From positions 2,182,501-2,246,500 of the forward strand of contig JARHVA010001175.1 in NCBI GenBank assembly GCA_037957365.1: a stretch of 64,000 bases of DNA, read 5' to 3'. The translations under genes were made by a program, and so were the position numbers. The notes beneath the pieces are model-generated. The model did not search any database. It was not told the origin of the DNA and saw nothing but the letters and a program-made list of their open reading frames with translations. Of this stretch, positions 50,029 to 61,182 are shown piece after piece. How positions within the stretch are numbered: position 1 is the stretch's first letter; the number at the start of each line of letters is the position of its first letter. The stretch is from Torreya grandis (lineage: Eukaryota > Streptophyta > Pinopsida > Cupressales > Taxaceae).

Positions 50029-50580
50029 CTAACATTGCCATGATTTTTTATTACATAACTAGTCATGATACATTTTCCTTTATGGATGGTTTTATTATAG
50101 ATAACAAAATCAAAATTAACCCTACAGATCAGGAAAAGATAGCATTTACTACCCCATGGGTAACATTATGTTATACCAACATGCCTTTGGCCATAAAAAT
50201 GCATGATCCACTTACTAAAGGATAATGACACACATTTTTTATGATTACATTCATAAAACCATAAAATACTATGTCGATGATTCACTCATAAAATCAAAAC
50301 ACCAACAAGATCATGATATCTATTTATGACAATAATTTGAAAGATTGTGAAAATTCAATATATGATTGAATCCAAAAATATGTGTTTTGGAGGTATCCTC
50401 TAGAAAACTTATAGGATATATAATTTCATAATTAGGTATTGAAGTTGATCCCAAAAGGGTAAAATCTATTACTGATATGCCACCACCAATGAACATAAAA
50501 TAACTACAATGTTTACAAGAAAGAATTTATACCATTTTATGTTTCATTATGTAGTTGGTAGATAAAATAATGCCTTTCAC
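50029..50580 (+). pseudogene. Reverse transcriptase of Tat-5, C-terminal part
   Basis: It resumes with FSFMDGFIIDNKIKI and DQEKIAFTTPW (the FMDGFSGYNQI and EKTAFTTPWG motifs), then a stop-broken stretch with YVDD at 50,270-50,281, the catalytic pair of the palm. Then come CVFGV-x2-RKLIGYI and a GIEVDPKRVKSITDMPPP stretch in shifting frames, the thumb region. Together with 42,854-43,130 this spans most of a gypsy RT. Confidence 0.88.
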
Positions 50581-50599
50581 ACGTTTGTTTAAAAAGGAT

Positions 50600-51010
50600 G
50601 AAAAATTTGTATGAGATGATATTTATCAATAAATATTTGATAAAATAAAATAATATTTAGTGAACGCACTAGTATTCATGCCTCCTATACTGGATATACC
50701 ATTGCTCCTTTATATCTCAACCACACATGAGTCCCTTGGGGTCTTATTATCACAATATGATGATTATTACAAAGAGCATTAAATTTACTATAAAATTCAT
50801 CAATTAGTTGATTATGAATGCAAATATATCACAATGAAAAAACTATGTCTAGCATTAGTATTTGATATGCAGAATTTATGTCACTACTTTATCAATAATG
50901 AGATCCATGTTATATTTAAAGATGATCCATTAAATTTTCTCATGAAAAAACCCACATAACAAGACACATATCTAAATGGATGATATAGTTTACAAAATCT
51001 GATCTCAAAT
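50600..51010 (+). pseudogene. RNase H of Tat-5
   Basis: Frames give LVNALVFMPPILDIPLLLYI, then a SLGVLLSQYDDYYKEH stretch, YECKYITMKKLCLALVF and DPLNFLMKKPT. These match the gypsy RNase H layout (L-x-PPVL-x-P-x-PLLLYLS, S-x-G-x-VL-Q, Y-x-x-E-x-x-CLAL, DP-x-KY). The first catalytic D appears substituted and stops are frequent. Confidence 0.75.
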
Positions 51011-51139
51011 TTATAGCTCAAAAATAAATAAAAGGTCAAGTTGTAGTCAATCAATTAATTACAGCTTTGCTACCTAATCCTTTTGCAGTCACCAAAGTTT
51101 TTCATGATGAATTCAAGACACACATATATCTTTAAATCA

Positions 51140-51491
51140 ATGGAAAATTTTCTTTAATGGATCCATATTTCTGATAGTCATGGGTGTTGATATCATATTT
51201 TTCACCCTTGAGGGAGAATATATTCCTTTCCCTTATAGATTAGCCTTTTCTTTCACTAATAATATAGCATAATATGAGGCCTTGATAATTGGATTATCCA
51301 TAGCAAAAAACTTCATATCAAGAACATTCAAGTTTTCTCTAACCTACAATTTATTTTTAATCAATTTACAAATCATTACCAAACCAAATAAGAGAATTTA
51401 CTCCCATATAAAGAAATGGTGGATAGACTTAATGAAACATTTGATAAATTATCTATCAATAATATTTTGTGAAAATATAATTGACATGTAG
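51140..51491 (+). pseudogene. Second (archaeal-type) RNase H of Tat-5
   Basis: The stretch gives GENIFLSLIDYPFL-like and N-x-A-x-YE-A-like segments (GEYIPFSFRLTFSCTNN-x-AEYEAL pattern), then the open frame MIIGLSIAKNFISRTFKFS (51,282 on). This is the GLEIAKKLGV-x-x-L-x-V-x-GDS pattern. An extra RNase H between the first RNase H and integrase is the defining trait of Tat elements. The GDS motif itself is lost. Confidence 0.7.
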
Positions 51492-51699
51492 ATTAAATGG
51501 ATATTGCAGTATATTTAATGCCTTTTGATATCAATGATGATTATATAAACTTTATCATATGGTAGTTATGGAAAATCTCCATTACTTCAAACAAAATGGA
51601 TGCTTTATCAGTTTTTGTTGTTACTCAAAACATATAATGGTACAGTGACACCTATAATTTCTTATATTGGGCTTAATACCATATCACTTCACACAGAAT

Positions 51700-52900
51700 G
51701 AAAAGAGAGAACTAAAATGAGATGCAATTTATTATGTTATTATCATCAATGATATATTCAAGTCAGGTTTGATGGATAATTAATTTGATGCCTAGGCAAA
51801 GATGAGGCATGTACTAATTTTCTATAAATACATGATAGTGACTGTGGAGGACACTTTAATGGTATGACCATGTCCCAAAAAATATTACAATAGGTTACTA
51901 TTAACCTAAAATGGAATAAGAATGCAATGAACATGTTAAATTATAATTACAATGCCAAAAATATGATAATTTAAACCATGTTCCATCTTACGGGTTATAG
52001 CCTATTATCTCACCATGGCCTTTCTCCTTATGGAGATTTGATTTGATTGGAAAAATCAATCCCATGTATGTCACTAGACATAAATTCATAATCACATATA
52101 TAGAATATTTTACAAAGTGGGTGGAGGCAATCCCACTTGATTTTACCATAAGGGATGGCATTTATAGGTTTATGATGATAGATATTATTTCATATTTTGG
52201 CATACCTTCAATTATTATTACTGATAATGGATTGTCACTTAAAAATTAAACAGTGCAACATTTTTGTAGCAAGTAAAAATTAAACATGCCTTTTCTACAC
52301 CTTATTACCCACATGGTAATGAATAGGTAGAAGCAACAAATAAAATTATCATCAAAATACTTAGAAAATTAGTCAAACAATATAAACCAATTGGCATAAG
52401 TAGATGATGTTTACTTTATGGGCATTATGCATTAGTGTTCATACACCTACTCATGCCACACCTTACTCTTTGGTTTATGGTACAAAGGTAGTTTTACCAA
52501 TTGAACTATAAATCCCATCCTTGTGTGTTTATCTAAAGAATATTATAAAATATAATGAGTATCATGAAAAAATCATTACATCAATTAGAATAATTGAGTG
52601 AAAAATACACTTAATATATTGAACACTTACAAGTTTACCATGAATGCAAAAAGTGTGCATATAATAAAAAGGTTTGGCCATATGATTATGTTTTGAATGA
52701 CTTGGTATGAAAATAAAATCAAAATAACACTAATGCATAAAAATATAATAAATATAAATTCAAATCAAATTGGTTGGGACCATTTGCATCTATCAAAAAA
52801 CTAGGTAAAGGTGTCTAAACTAGAAGGCAAACCTCTAAAAAACCCAATGAAAATTATGCACTTGCATAAATATATTACCTAAAATATTCTTAAAACAATC
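51700..52900 (+). pseudogene. Integrase of Tat-5
   Basis: Zinc-finger remnant at about 51,770-51,900: CLGKDEA, then H-x3-CGGHFNGMTMSQKIL (the H-x-G-x-CGGHF pattern). The core from 52,030 has DLIGKINPM and TYIEYFTKWVEAIPLDF, then ISYFGIPSIIITDNGLSLKN with the second catalytic D (TDNG), HAFSTPYYPHGN with frame changes, and VEATNKIIIKILRKL with the catalytic E. A C-terminal tail with KVWPYDYVLNDLV and KSNWLGPF (the WLGP-x motif of integrase C-termini) ends near 52,900. Stops and frameshifts abolish function. The frame 52,043-52,249 is the best preserved part. Confidence 0.88.
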
Positions 52901-54928
52901 AAAAACATTCAAATAAATTCAAAAAGACCAAAAATAATTAGCATGTTCCTAGTTTTACTATTTATTATGCATATGTTATTTTATCCATGTTAGTAGATAG
53001 CATATCATTAATTTTTTATATACATGTGTTTCATGCTTCATTTAAGTGTGATACAAACACACCTAGATACCTGATATTCATATATACATATGTTGGGATT
53101 TCCCTCCACTCATATCCTAAGTACATTGGGGGTATTTTATTATTTGATCATGATAACCCATATTACATTATTTTATGATCACTTTCCATTATCATGTTTG
53201 AGATTTTATATAATCACACATGCCTATATCCCTACTTATACCTTTCATAATATACTTGATATGTTATGTACTTAACATTTTTCAAACACATATGTTTATA
53301 AACTAGTATGATAGTATTAGGTCGGTTGCTTATATTTATCCTAATTATCCATATTAGCACTTATTGATTATGTCCCTTACTTGTTATTATATTTCATTAC
53401 ATTGCATTTCTAATTTTACCATTTAACTATGATCCATTGATTATGGACCCTAATCCTATGTTTACCTATTTGGACATTTGAAAATGTCATTATTTCTTGT
53501 ATGTGTACATTTGAATATGTCATTCTATGCCTTGTATACATTTGACTAAGTCATGTCCAATCGATTGTGTGGCATTTGAACATGCCTCTTATATGAGGTC
53601 TCATTGGACCATTTTCTATTATTTTGATTTTGAGTGCTCATGTGTGTGTGTTTTTTATTGCTTATTGAGCTTGTATTTTTTACTACATATGTGTTTTCAT
53701 GATATAAATCATGCATCTTATGACTTGAGGTAATCACATACTATGTGCTTTAATGTTATATCTATCTAGATATATTACTCATATATGTTATATGATCCAT
53801 TCACAACTTATATAGTTATCATTTTGAGAAGTTAACTACCAAATTCTACTTCCCATCACCTAAAAAATGGGGGCATGTCATAGAGGCATGGATTACACAC
53901 ATTCATAGTTTCATAGTTTAGTGGGTGCATGTCAAAAAGGTATGACCTCCACACTTATTTAGTACTCAGAATTTTCAAATTATAGTGGGGGCATGTAGTG
54001 GAAACATATTCTCCACATTTACACCAGTTCTTAGAATATCTATATTTAGTGGGGTAATGTCACATAAACATATCCTCCACACTTTCACCAATTTAAAATT
54101 CACTAGCTTTCATAATTATATGACTTGTGCATATTTGTAGCAACATTCTATACATTGATATTATTACTATACTAGATTTTAGCTTGAGACATATAAGAGT
54201 GCATATGCCATGCAAAGGGCACCTAAAATTGAAAAAATCAAATTATTTATATATTGAAAATACTATTATGGATATATATTGTACCCAAGATAGACTATTA
54301 TATATTGGTATTAAGCCAATTTACTACAGTAGTTGATTCATCTTTGAAAGGTTAAATTTATTAAATCACTCAATCTTACCAAACTTATAAGTTAAATTTA
54401 AATCATATAAATTTACCTAACTTATGGTTGTATATATTAAATTATCCACCCTCACAAAATGTATATTATGATTTGATTAAATTACTCACACTCATAATAC
54501 TATGCACATATTTGGGTTACATAATTGAGATGAAATAAGCTCAAAGGTCATGGGGAAACTCACCTTTATACCAAGCTTGGGGGCATGTGTCTTCAAATAT
54601 TTATATATATATGCACTTACAAGTTCATATTTTTTTAACCTCATATTAAATACTTCATAATGAGGCATCTTTTCAAATCAAATTGCCAAAAGGCAAGATG
54701 GTTGCATCAACACACAGGTGTACTCATAACCTTGCTCTTTCTATTTTCAAACATCTAAAATTATTTCAATTTCAGATTTCAAAAAATTGACTATATACCA
54801 TAACATGATCTTGGTTTTAGGTTAGTCACAAACAAAGAACTCAAGTTGGGCCCACATAAATACCATGTGTTATACACACCCAAGTATGCATTTTTATCCT
54901 TTAAACTAGCAATTTCATTACTATATTA
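52901..54928 (+). other. Tat-5 3' region
   Basis: Non-coding and homologous to 46,430-48,680 of Tat-6. Contains the four-unit repeat, the TTGCCAAAAGGCAA hairpin (54,682-54,695) and a TGTGTTATACACAC hairpin (54,866-54,879). Confidence 0.7.
53870..54090 (+). repeat. Four-unit GGGGGCATG tandem repeat of Tat-5
   Basis: Units begin near 53,870, 53,934, 53,985 and 54,050 with AGTGGGGGCATGT...CCTCCACAC. Related to the Tat-6 repeat but with fewer and more diverged units. Confidence 0.75.
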
Positions 54929-54940
54929 AATGAAGGGAAA
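54929..54940 (+). promoter_or_regulatory. Polypurine tract of Tat-5
   Basis: AATGAAGGGAAA just before the LTR start TATAGCTACT. Confidence 0.65.
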
Positions 54941-56308
54941 TATAGCTACTAAAATTTGATTTATGTATTACCTCAATATTATATACTTGGTAAATATATC
55001 ATGGTTATACCTTTCATTTATAGACCTACTCATTTTCAAAAGGCTTGTGTTACATCTCTTTGTGCCTTAATTTATTATCTCTTAGTTTAACTACCATTAT
55101 TTGATGATCAGGCCTTGTATACTATATAAAAATCTCTAAACCTAGTCATTATAAATCACTATCAGTTTTAGACATGTACCTATTTTATAGTTTCATGGAC
55201 ACTTGCATCCCAGGTGGACACATGTGTCAATGCAGTGTCCACTTTTCCTACAAAGTGTCCAATTCCTAAAAGTCAAACAATTTACAACTGAAACACATCT
55301 CAAAGGTCATCCTAAGTGATTTAGTGAGAAATAATTTCAAAATGGGTTGGTATATATACAAGATCAACCCTCATTCATTCCTCCCCTAGAAAATATTGGG
55401 AACTCACAAGGCAATATACCAAGAAGCACTCAATCAAACATTCAAGTGACCAAACCTACCCTATTCATACATATTTATATCTCAATCATATGAGTAGTAT
55501 TCCTGAAGGTCTGAATCATTTGAAGAGTATTTCATAAGCCATATTTTCTAAGTTACAAGCTAGGTCACTGCATGTCTTTTCTTATCACACATTAATACTT
55601 GTGCACACACAAACCAACACATAAATGATAACCACATAAGTTTGAGGCCCTCTTCAAAGTATTATCTATGTAGGTAAGCACCCATTAATAGAGGGGTCAT
55701 TTTATAAATGCAATATCATGATCCCACTAACCCATTTTTCCCACTATCACCCCAAGGGTGAGGAAGCTAGGGTTTAATCATTTGAAAAGGAGCCAAAACT
55801 TATGTGCATGATCTATATACATCAAAAAAAAGGTGACTAAAAACCCAAAATTTTTTAGTTTGTCACATCCATATGCATTCAATATTTTATACATGACACA
55901 TACATTAAACTTAGATGCCTACATTGACGTAATTGTCTAGATTTGACACAAATATCTAAGGCCATAAAAAGAATATTCCTAAAATCTGATGATTATTCTA
56001 TGATCATCTTCTAGTCCACTTCCTTTCTATTTCACATCAAACCTACATAGCACCATAAGCTAGCTAATTATCATTTTTTTTTAAATTAATAGAAGTGCAA
56101 TTTTCAATCAAAAAAATTTATTGCAATAGCTATCAATAGTTGTACTTTACTATTTTTATCAATCTCTATTTTATAAATTTAAAATACTATTTATCTACGT
56201 TTTATATTAGTTGGCCTACTCATTAGGTTAGTTTACCATCCTTGTGTAAAATATAATCTAATACCCCTTAACCCTAGATATCCCCTTATCTACAGTTAAG
56301 GTTAATCA
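54941..56308 (+). repeat. Right LTR of Tat-5
   Basis: 1,368 bp, from TATAGCTACTAAAATTTG to GGTTAATCA. Long matches to the left LTR, for example around 55,190/36,830 and 56,130/37,715. Confidence 0.85.
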
Positions 56309-56430
56309 GAAATCAAGTTCTCATTTCAAAAGTGAATATATATCTATTTGGCATCTATTTATTTTGCTATTACACATTGAGTAAATCAATGCTATTCTTC
56401 CCAAATTCAACATCAATCACTAGGATCAGT
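56309..56430 (+). repeat. Right LTR of Tat-3, second part (truncated)
   Basis: It matches 15,304-15,440 (TCTCATTTCAAAAG, GTCTATC/GGCATCTAT, TATCAATCCCTAGG/ATCAATCACTAGG). Similarity ends at about 56,430, where gag-leader sequence of another element begins. Confidence 0.7.
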
Positions 56431-57160
56431 CACAATCTTGTATACCTCTCTTTTTAATGATGAACATGTTGAAAAGGATGAATTTTTTCCTCCCTTATAA
56501 ATTATTGATAATGTTGAAAATCTTGTTCCTTCTTTAGATCACTCACATGAAAATAGTGAAAGTACTTCTCTTTATCTAGATTATAATGATCAACATGCAT
56601 GTACTAATTCTTCCCATATCTATCTTGGTTAGAAAGATGAAAATGAAAATAAAAGTCCTCAAAAACCTCTCATTAAAAATGCATTATTTGAAGATACATC
56701 TCTATTGTCGAATACATTTGTTATGTCTCTTTCCCAAACTTTCCCAAATTACACAATATAAAGAAAAGAAAATAAAAATTCCATTACATGACAAAAATGA
56801 CAATGTTGTATAAATGTCTCTTCCTCATGTGATCATGGCATACCAAAATTATAAATTAGCATTTCATTATCTCTACCTCCTTTATTTGATTTTTAAAATG
56901 AAAATGAAAATTTAATTTATCTTTCATAGAATGTTGCAAGTAAAGTTAAATATGTTCTACTTTCTCTCTCCACATTTTCTACTCAAAACATGTTTCAATT
57001 CAAGACAAATAAAATGAAACCACATATCATATTCCTTTTTTATATCATGAAATTACAAGTAATCTAGTACCTTGTAGTGATAGTGACATTAACCTTCATA
57101 ACATCCAAAATGATTTAGTTACTTCTTTATCAAGGAATGTTCTTTTACCTAGTGTTTCCA
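56431..57160 (+). pseudogene. gag leader fragment of Tat-7
   Basis: Frames give DNVENLVPSLDHSHENSEST, a stop-broken acidic asparagine-rich stretch, and KPLIKNALFEDTSLLSNTFV. This parallels KEPIIGNALFDDILMLLKTF in the Tat-1 leader on the minus strand near 10,480. The start methionine and primer site are missing because the join with the Tat-3 LTR at about 56,430 removed them. Confidence 0.55.
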
Positions 57161-58191
57161 AACCATGTATGATATTATTTTAAAATCCAAGGATGGAGGT
57201 AGATAAACTATTATTCTTATGTTCATAACCCCAATTTTCCCATTAAATTTAAAACTTATAAAAATATTGATTATGCCCATACTAGAAAACATTTGCTAAT
57301 GGAAATTTGTTCCAAGATCTAGACAAATTTATTTTATTAAAAAAAATCAATCATGATTATACAAATAACATACACAACATCATTCAAGAAAGGAAGTGAT
57401 TTGTATAAGATCAGTTCTATTTAAATTTTTAACTCCATGTAAGTGACAATATTGGTAACCACTAATGGATCTACATGAATTCTTGACCTTTGACAACACT
57501 ATGAGATTAATGTACATAACTTATTAAACCCCTTCACATTTACATTAATTCCTTGTGGTTGATTCAATAAGTATGGGAAAGATTAATTGATTTATCTGAT
57601 CCTAATAACCATCTAAAACTAAGGCACAAGGCCCATACCAACTAGGATCATTGAGACTTAAATCCAAAAATGTGTCTAACTAATAAGTCATTTAATATAT
57701 CTACACATTTAGATAAGATTATGAACTCACTATAAAATAAATATGAGTGAAACCCATAAGTATTTGTGTCCAAGACCACTTAAATGGTTTTAAATCATAT
57801 CTCTCATATAATTTTCCCTTGTATAGTCATGAAATGATATCCTTAATTATAAACACCATTATCTTCATCTAATACAACATCTAAGTTGTAATCACACATA
57901 AATAGATAACAAACATACCCAAAACTAACATTTTGCCTCATGACTATTTCTACTTTTGATTATCAATCTTTAAACAATAGTTCATGATTATAATATTTGT
58001 ATGGGATCCTCGCTTATATAATTATCCACATTTATACTTGTATATAATGTTCAAGTGATAAGAGGATAAAATGAAATAATATCTTCATTTTTTTACACCA
58101 ATCATAACTCACTCTTTTTAAGGTATTTACACCATTACTTGCACCATTTGATTTTATATCCATTCAACAAATAGAAATGTACTTAGGTATG

Positions 58192-58193
<2 letters not shown>
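57161..58193. other. No gene recognised
   Basis: Broken frames without named motifs. Probably decayed interior of Tat-7. Confidence 0.4.
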
Positions 58194-58404
<211 letters not shown>

Positions 58405-58796
58405 CTTACATATATATAAATATCTATAGCTATACTTTAATTAAGAACAAATGGTTCTAAAAGAATGTTTATCTCAGCCATAGCCATATAATAATTAGTC
58501 AATTTGAGTGACTTCATAAAACCACCAAATGAACCTATAATATCATTATATTGTCCACATTAATTTCACTTCACATTTATATAAAAAGAGTATAAACCTT
58601 AAATACATAACTGATCCATCCAAGTAACATTTTGAGTTACACTAATAACTATAATAGTTTATAAAGCACATCATATTCTTGTGTATGAGTCAAATTAAGA
58701 GAATAGTAACCCTAACAATAGAAACCATTTTTTTAATTATCCAAATAAATTAAAAATTATAGTTATCTAATCCCATTCTAAATCCAAACACCCAAA

Positions 58797-59075
58797 TTAG
58801 GGTTTGAACCATCTTTGACCATCAAAGGAAGAGAGCATAAGCATGACAAAATTGGTGGGGTAGGGATGACAAAAACCATCTCGTGTAAGGGTTTGGTCCT
58901 CTAATATATTATCATTAAAGGTATCATCATGAGAAAACACTTGTAACTTAATAATAACCATTTTTTTTTTAAGATCTCCTATAGTGGTCATCATACATAA
59001 GATACCACTAGGAGAGGTTGGCAAAGAGGTTGAGGATTTGCTTACAGGTTGTATCCTACCATCCATATGAAACAT
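58797..59075 (-). pseudogene. Inverted gag N-terminal fragment
   Basis: The minus-strand frame ends in GFCHPYPTNFVMLMLSSFDG, matching YGFYHPYPTNFFMPMFYPFD at the start of the plus-strand gag core at 59,298. The 72-bp arms 58,808-58,879 and 59,298-59,366 are inverted repeats of each other. The minus fragment stops right after FDGQ. The upstream 70 codons are open but unmatched. Confidence 0.6.
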
Positions 59076-59297
59076 ATGTCATGACCATACCTACCTAGGG
59101 CATGAACTTTAACTATTTTTTGAAACTATTTTAAACATTATTTATTATGTGGACATTTATTACATACATTATGAGGCTAACATGACATTATTTATTATTT
59201 AAATAAACTTTAAGTATCCTTGTAGTTTCATAAATGAGTATATGTTGATACTTATATTTTTAATTTTTAATCATCTATTGTTGATGCCTTATATAAT

Positions 59298-60060
59298 ATG
59301 GTTTTTATCATCCCTACCCCACCAATTTTTTCATGCCTATGTTTTATCCTTTGATGGTCAAGGACATCCTGCTAGTCATTTGAAATAATATATACACTCC
59401 TTTGATCATTGGGCTAAAGGTAGATGCGTGTTATTAAAATCCTTTCATATAAGTCTAGCTTAAGAAGCTCTTAATTATTTATATAGCCTCCCAAATGGGT
59501 CCTTACCAACATTTAAACGACTTTAGGATATATTTTTATCAAAATTCCATCAACATAATTTCCAATGCTACCACTAGACCATTTACAAACTTTAACTCAA
59601 AATGAGGATGAATCTATCAAGATTATACTATTTTATTTAAGGATATCTTTTATTTCTTGAATTACTCCCCCTCATATTTATTAGGGATATTCTTTCTCCA
59701 CTTAGAGAAAGAGCGTTGCACAAGAACTTTTATTCTTTCAATTCTTTATATTGGGATGTGCATAAATATGCATCTACCCTAGAAAATATCAATATTAAAT
59801 CACTTATTTCTTCACCTAAAGATAAACATGTTATAAAAAAATCCCATTAAGTAAAACAAAAAAATGAGAAGGGTCATGAGTCACCTTAAATACCTTCTTC
59901 AAAATTAGTAGTGCATACCAAGGAATAAATAATAAAAGTTTTATGCATAGGAAAGGAATCCACATATAGAATACCTCCTACAATTAAAACATATACCTCT
60001 ACTAAGAGGCAACCACTTTATTTTGATCAACTAAGAAATAGATCACATGATATATTTCAT
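59298..60060 (+). pseudogene. gag core of Tat-7
   Basis: Frames give PYPTNFFMPMFYPFDGQGHP then ASHLK, SFDHWAKGRCVLLKSFHISL, EALNYLYSLPNGSLPTFKRL and, in another frame, LDHLQTLTQNEDESIKI. This is the gag pattern F-x-G-x-GHP-x-HL-x-F, L-x-SFP-x-SL-x-G-AL-x-W-x-YSLP-x-GS-x-x-F, Q-x-E-DES. Stops occur about every 20-40 codons. No protease or RT motif was found downstream to 61,182. Confidence 0.7.
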
Positions 60061-61182
60061 ACAGTATTGGATAAATAGTTGATTACTCTTCCTCCAAATT
60101 ATTATCATCTACCACATATATTTGAAAAGGTAAAAGGATAACCATTTTCTACTTACCATGGTAGTAACAGACATCCAGATAATGATTATTTTTCATTAAG
60201 CTAAAATATTGCATAACTTGAAAATCAAGGCATCATTACATTTAAAAAAGACACATCAAGGTCTCTTTCCCCTACTTCTTTAGTGGTCATTATAAGAGGT
60301 ATAATACATCCCACTATAATCCTTTTATTAATGTAAGGTCCATTGGCCTTCATAGAAGTTAACCACTAGAATAATTCTCTCTTTTAGTGTACCTTCTATA
60401 ATGACCAATCTCTCCCACACTGATCCTACCAAGGAACCATTGGTTGATCAAGATCTTACTAGAGGGACACATGGAGGAGGCATTGACCCAAATCCAATAG
60501 AGTCTAATCACATATCTAAGATTTGGGTATTGAAACCAACAAGCACAGACATAGATTAGATAGATACACTTGATACTCCCATAGATACATCAGTTACAGT
60601 GTTAAAACCAAAATCAAAAACTTAGTTATCAATTGATCATTATAGTTGAGCTTTCTTGTTTCCAACTAAGTTCCATTATGTGCAATGATTTCCTCAAATA
60701 TCACTAAATAAAAAAATAAAATAATTGCCAATATTTTATCATAAGTGCATATATCAAATCCAAATGTCTCTTAAAAAAGTAAAATTTAATGTATTCTAAG
60801 TAATAATAAATAATAGTGCATGCCCATTTAAGGCCAAATATAATAAAACAACATCATCATGTATATATCAAAAATGATTCAACATTTATAAAATAAGCAA
60901 TGTCAATAACACATAGGGGCATGTCCTTGGGTATATAAGAATCTTCTTCATTATATATCTCCATAAATATCACATCCCTAGATGTAGAGGCTCTTAAATC
61001 CTACCTAGGCCCTTGAAAGTGGGATCACTCTCATATTCTCTCCTTTAATGATCCTAGTTGATGCAATGTTTGGTCATGTTCTCAACATAGGGCTTTGTAG
61101 TAGTCAATTAGAATGTGTATAATCTTAGTGGAGCTCAACTCTAGGATGTCTCATCTATCAATATTTGTGCATAAGCCATCCT
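60061..61182. other. No gene recognised
   Basis: Decayed, stop-dense DNA between gag and the LTR-like sequence. A weak peptide-like stretch near 60,400-60,620 has no motif. Confidence 0.4.

Larger units (their letters stand above)
36550..56308 (+). mobile_element. Tat-5: pol-bearing element inserted in the Tat-3 LTR
   Basis: LTRs at 36,550-37,888 and 54,941-56,308. The flanking 5-mers are CAAAT (36,545-36,549) and GAAAT (56,309-56,313). Joining the flanks restores an LTR segment that runs without a break in the left LTR of Tat-3 (about 15,277-15,310). Two insertions removed (LTR-X and Tat-6), the element is about 8.8 kb: primer site, short leader, protease, RT (split), RNase H, second RNase H, integrase, 3' region with repeats, purine tract. 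A second RNase H before integrase is the hallmark of the Tat lineage. No gag is found before the protease. Confidence 0.85.
14886..56430 (+). mobile_element. Tat-3: host element of the nest
   Basis: The left LTR (14,886-16,155) and the split right LTR (36,161-36,549 plus 56,309 to about 56,430) are homologous and in the same direction. Between them in correct order lie primer site (16,158), leader, gag (24,116-25,355), protease (25,690-25,960), a non-coding 3' region (25,961-27,312 and 34,861-36,146) and a purine tract (36,147-36,160). After the LINE, Tat-4 and Tat-5 are subtracted, about 10-11 kb remain. No RT or integrase is visible. The last 700 bp or so of the right LTR are missing after 56,430, so the 5 bases before the element (TTAGG, 14,881-14,885) have no partner in the window. 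That these parts form one element is inferred from order, orientation and LTR match. Confidence 0.7.
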
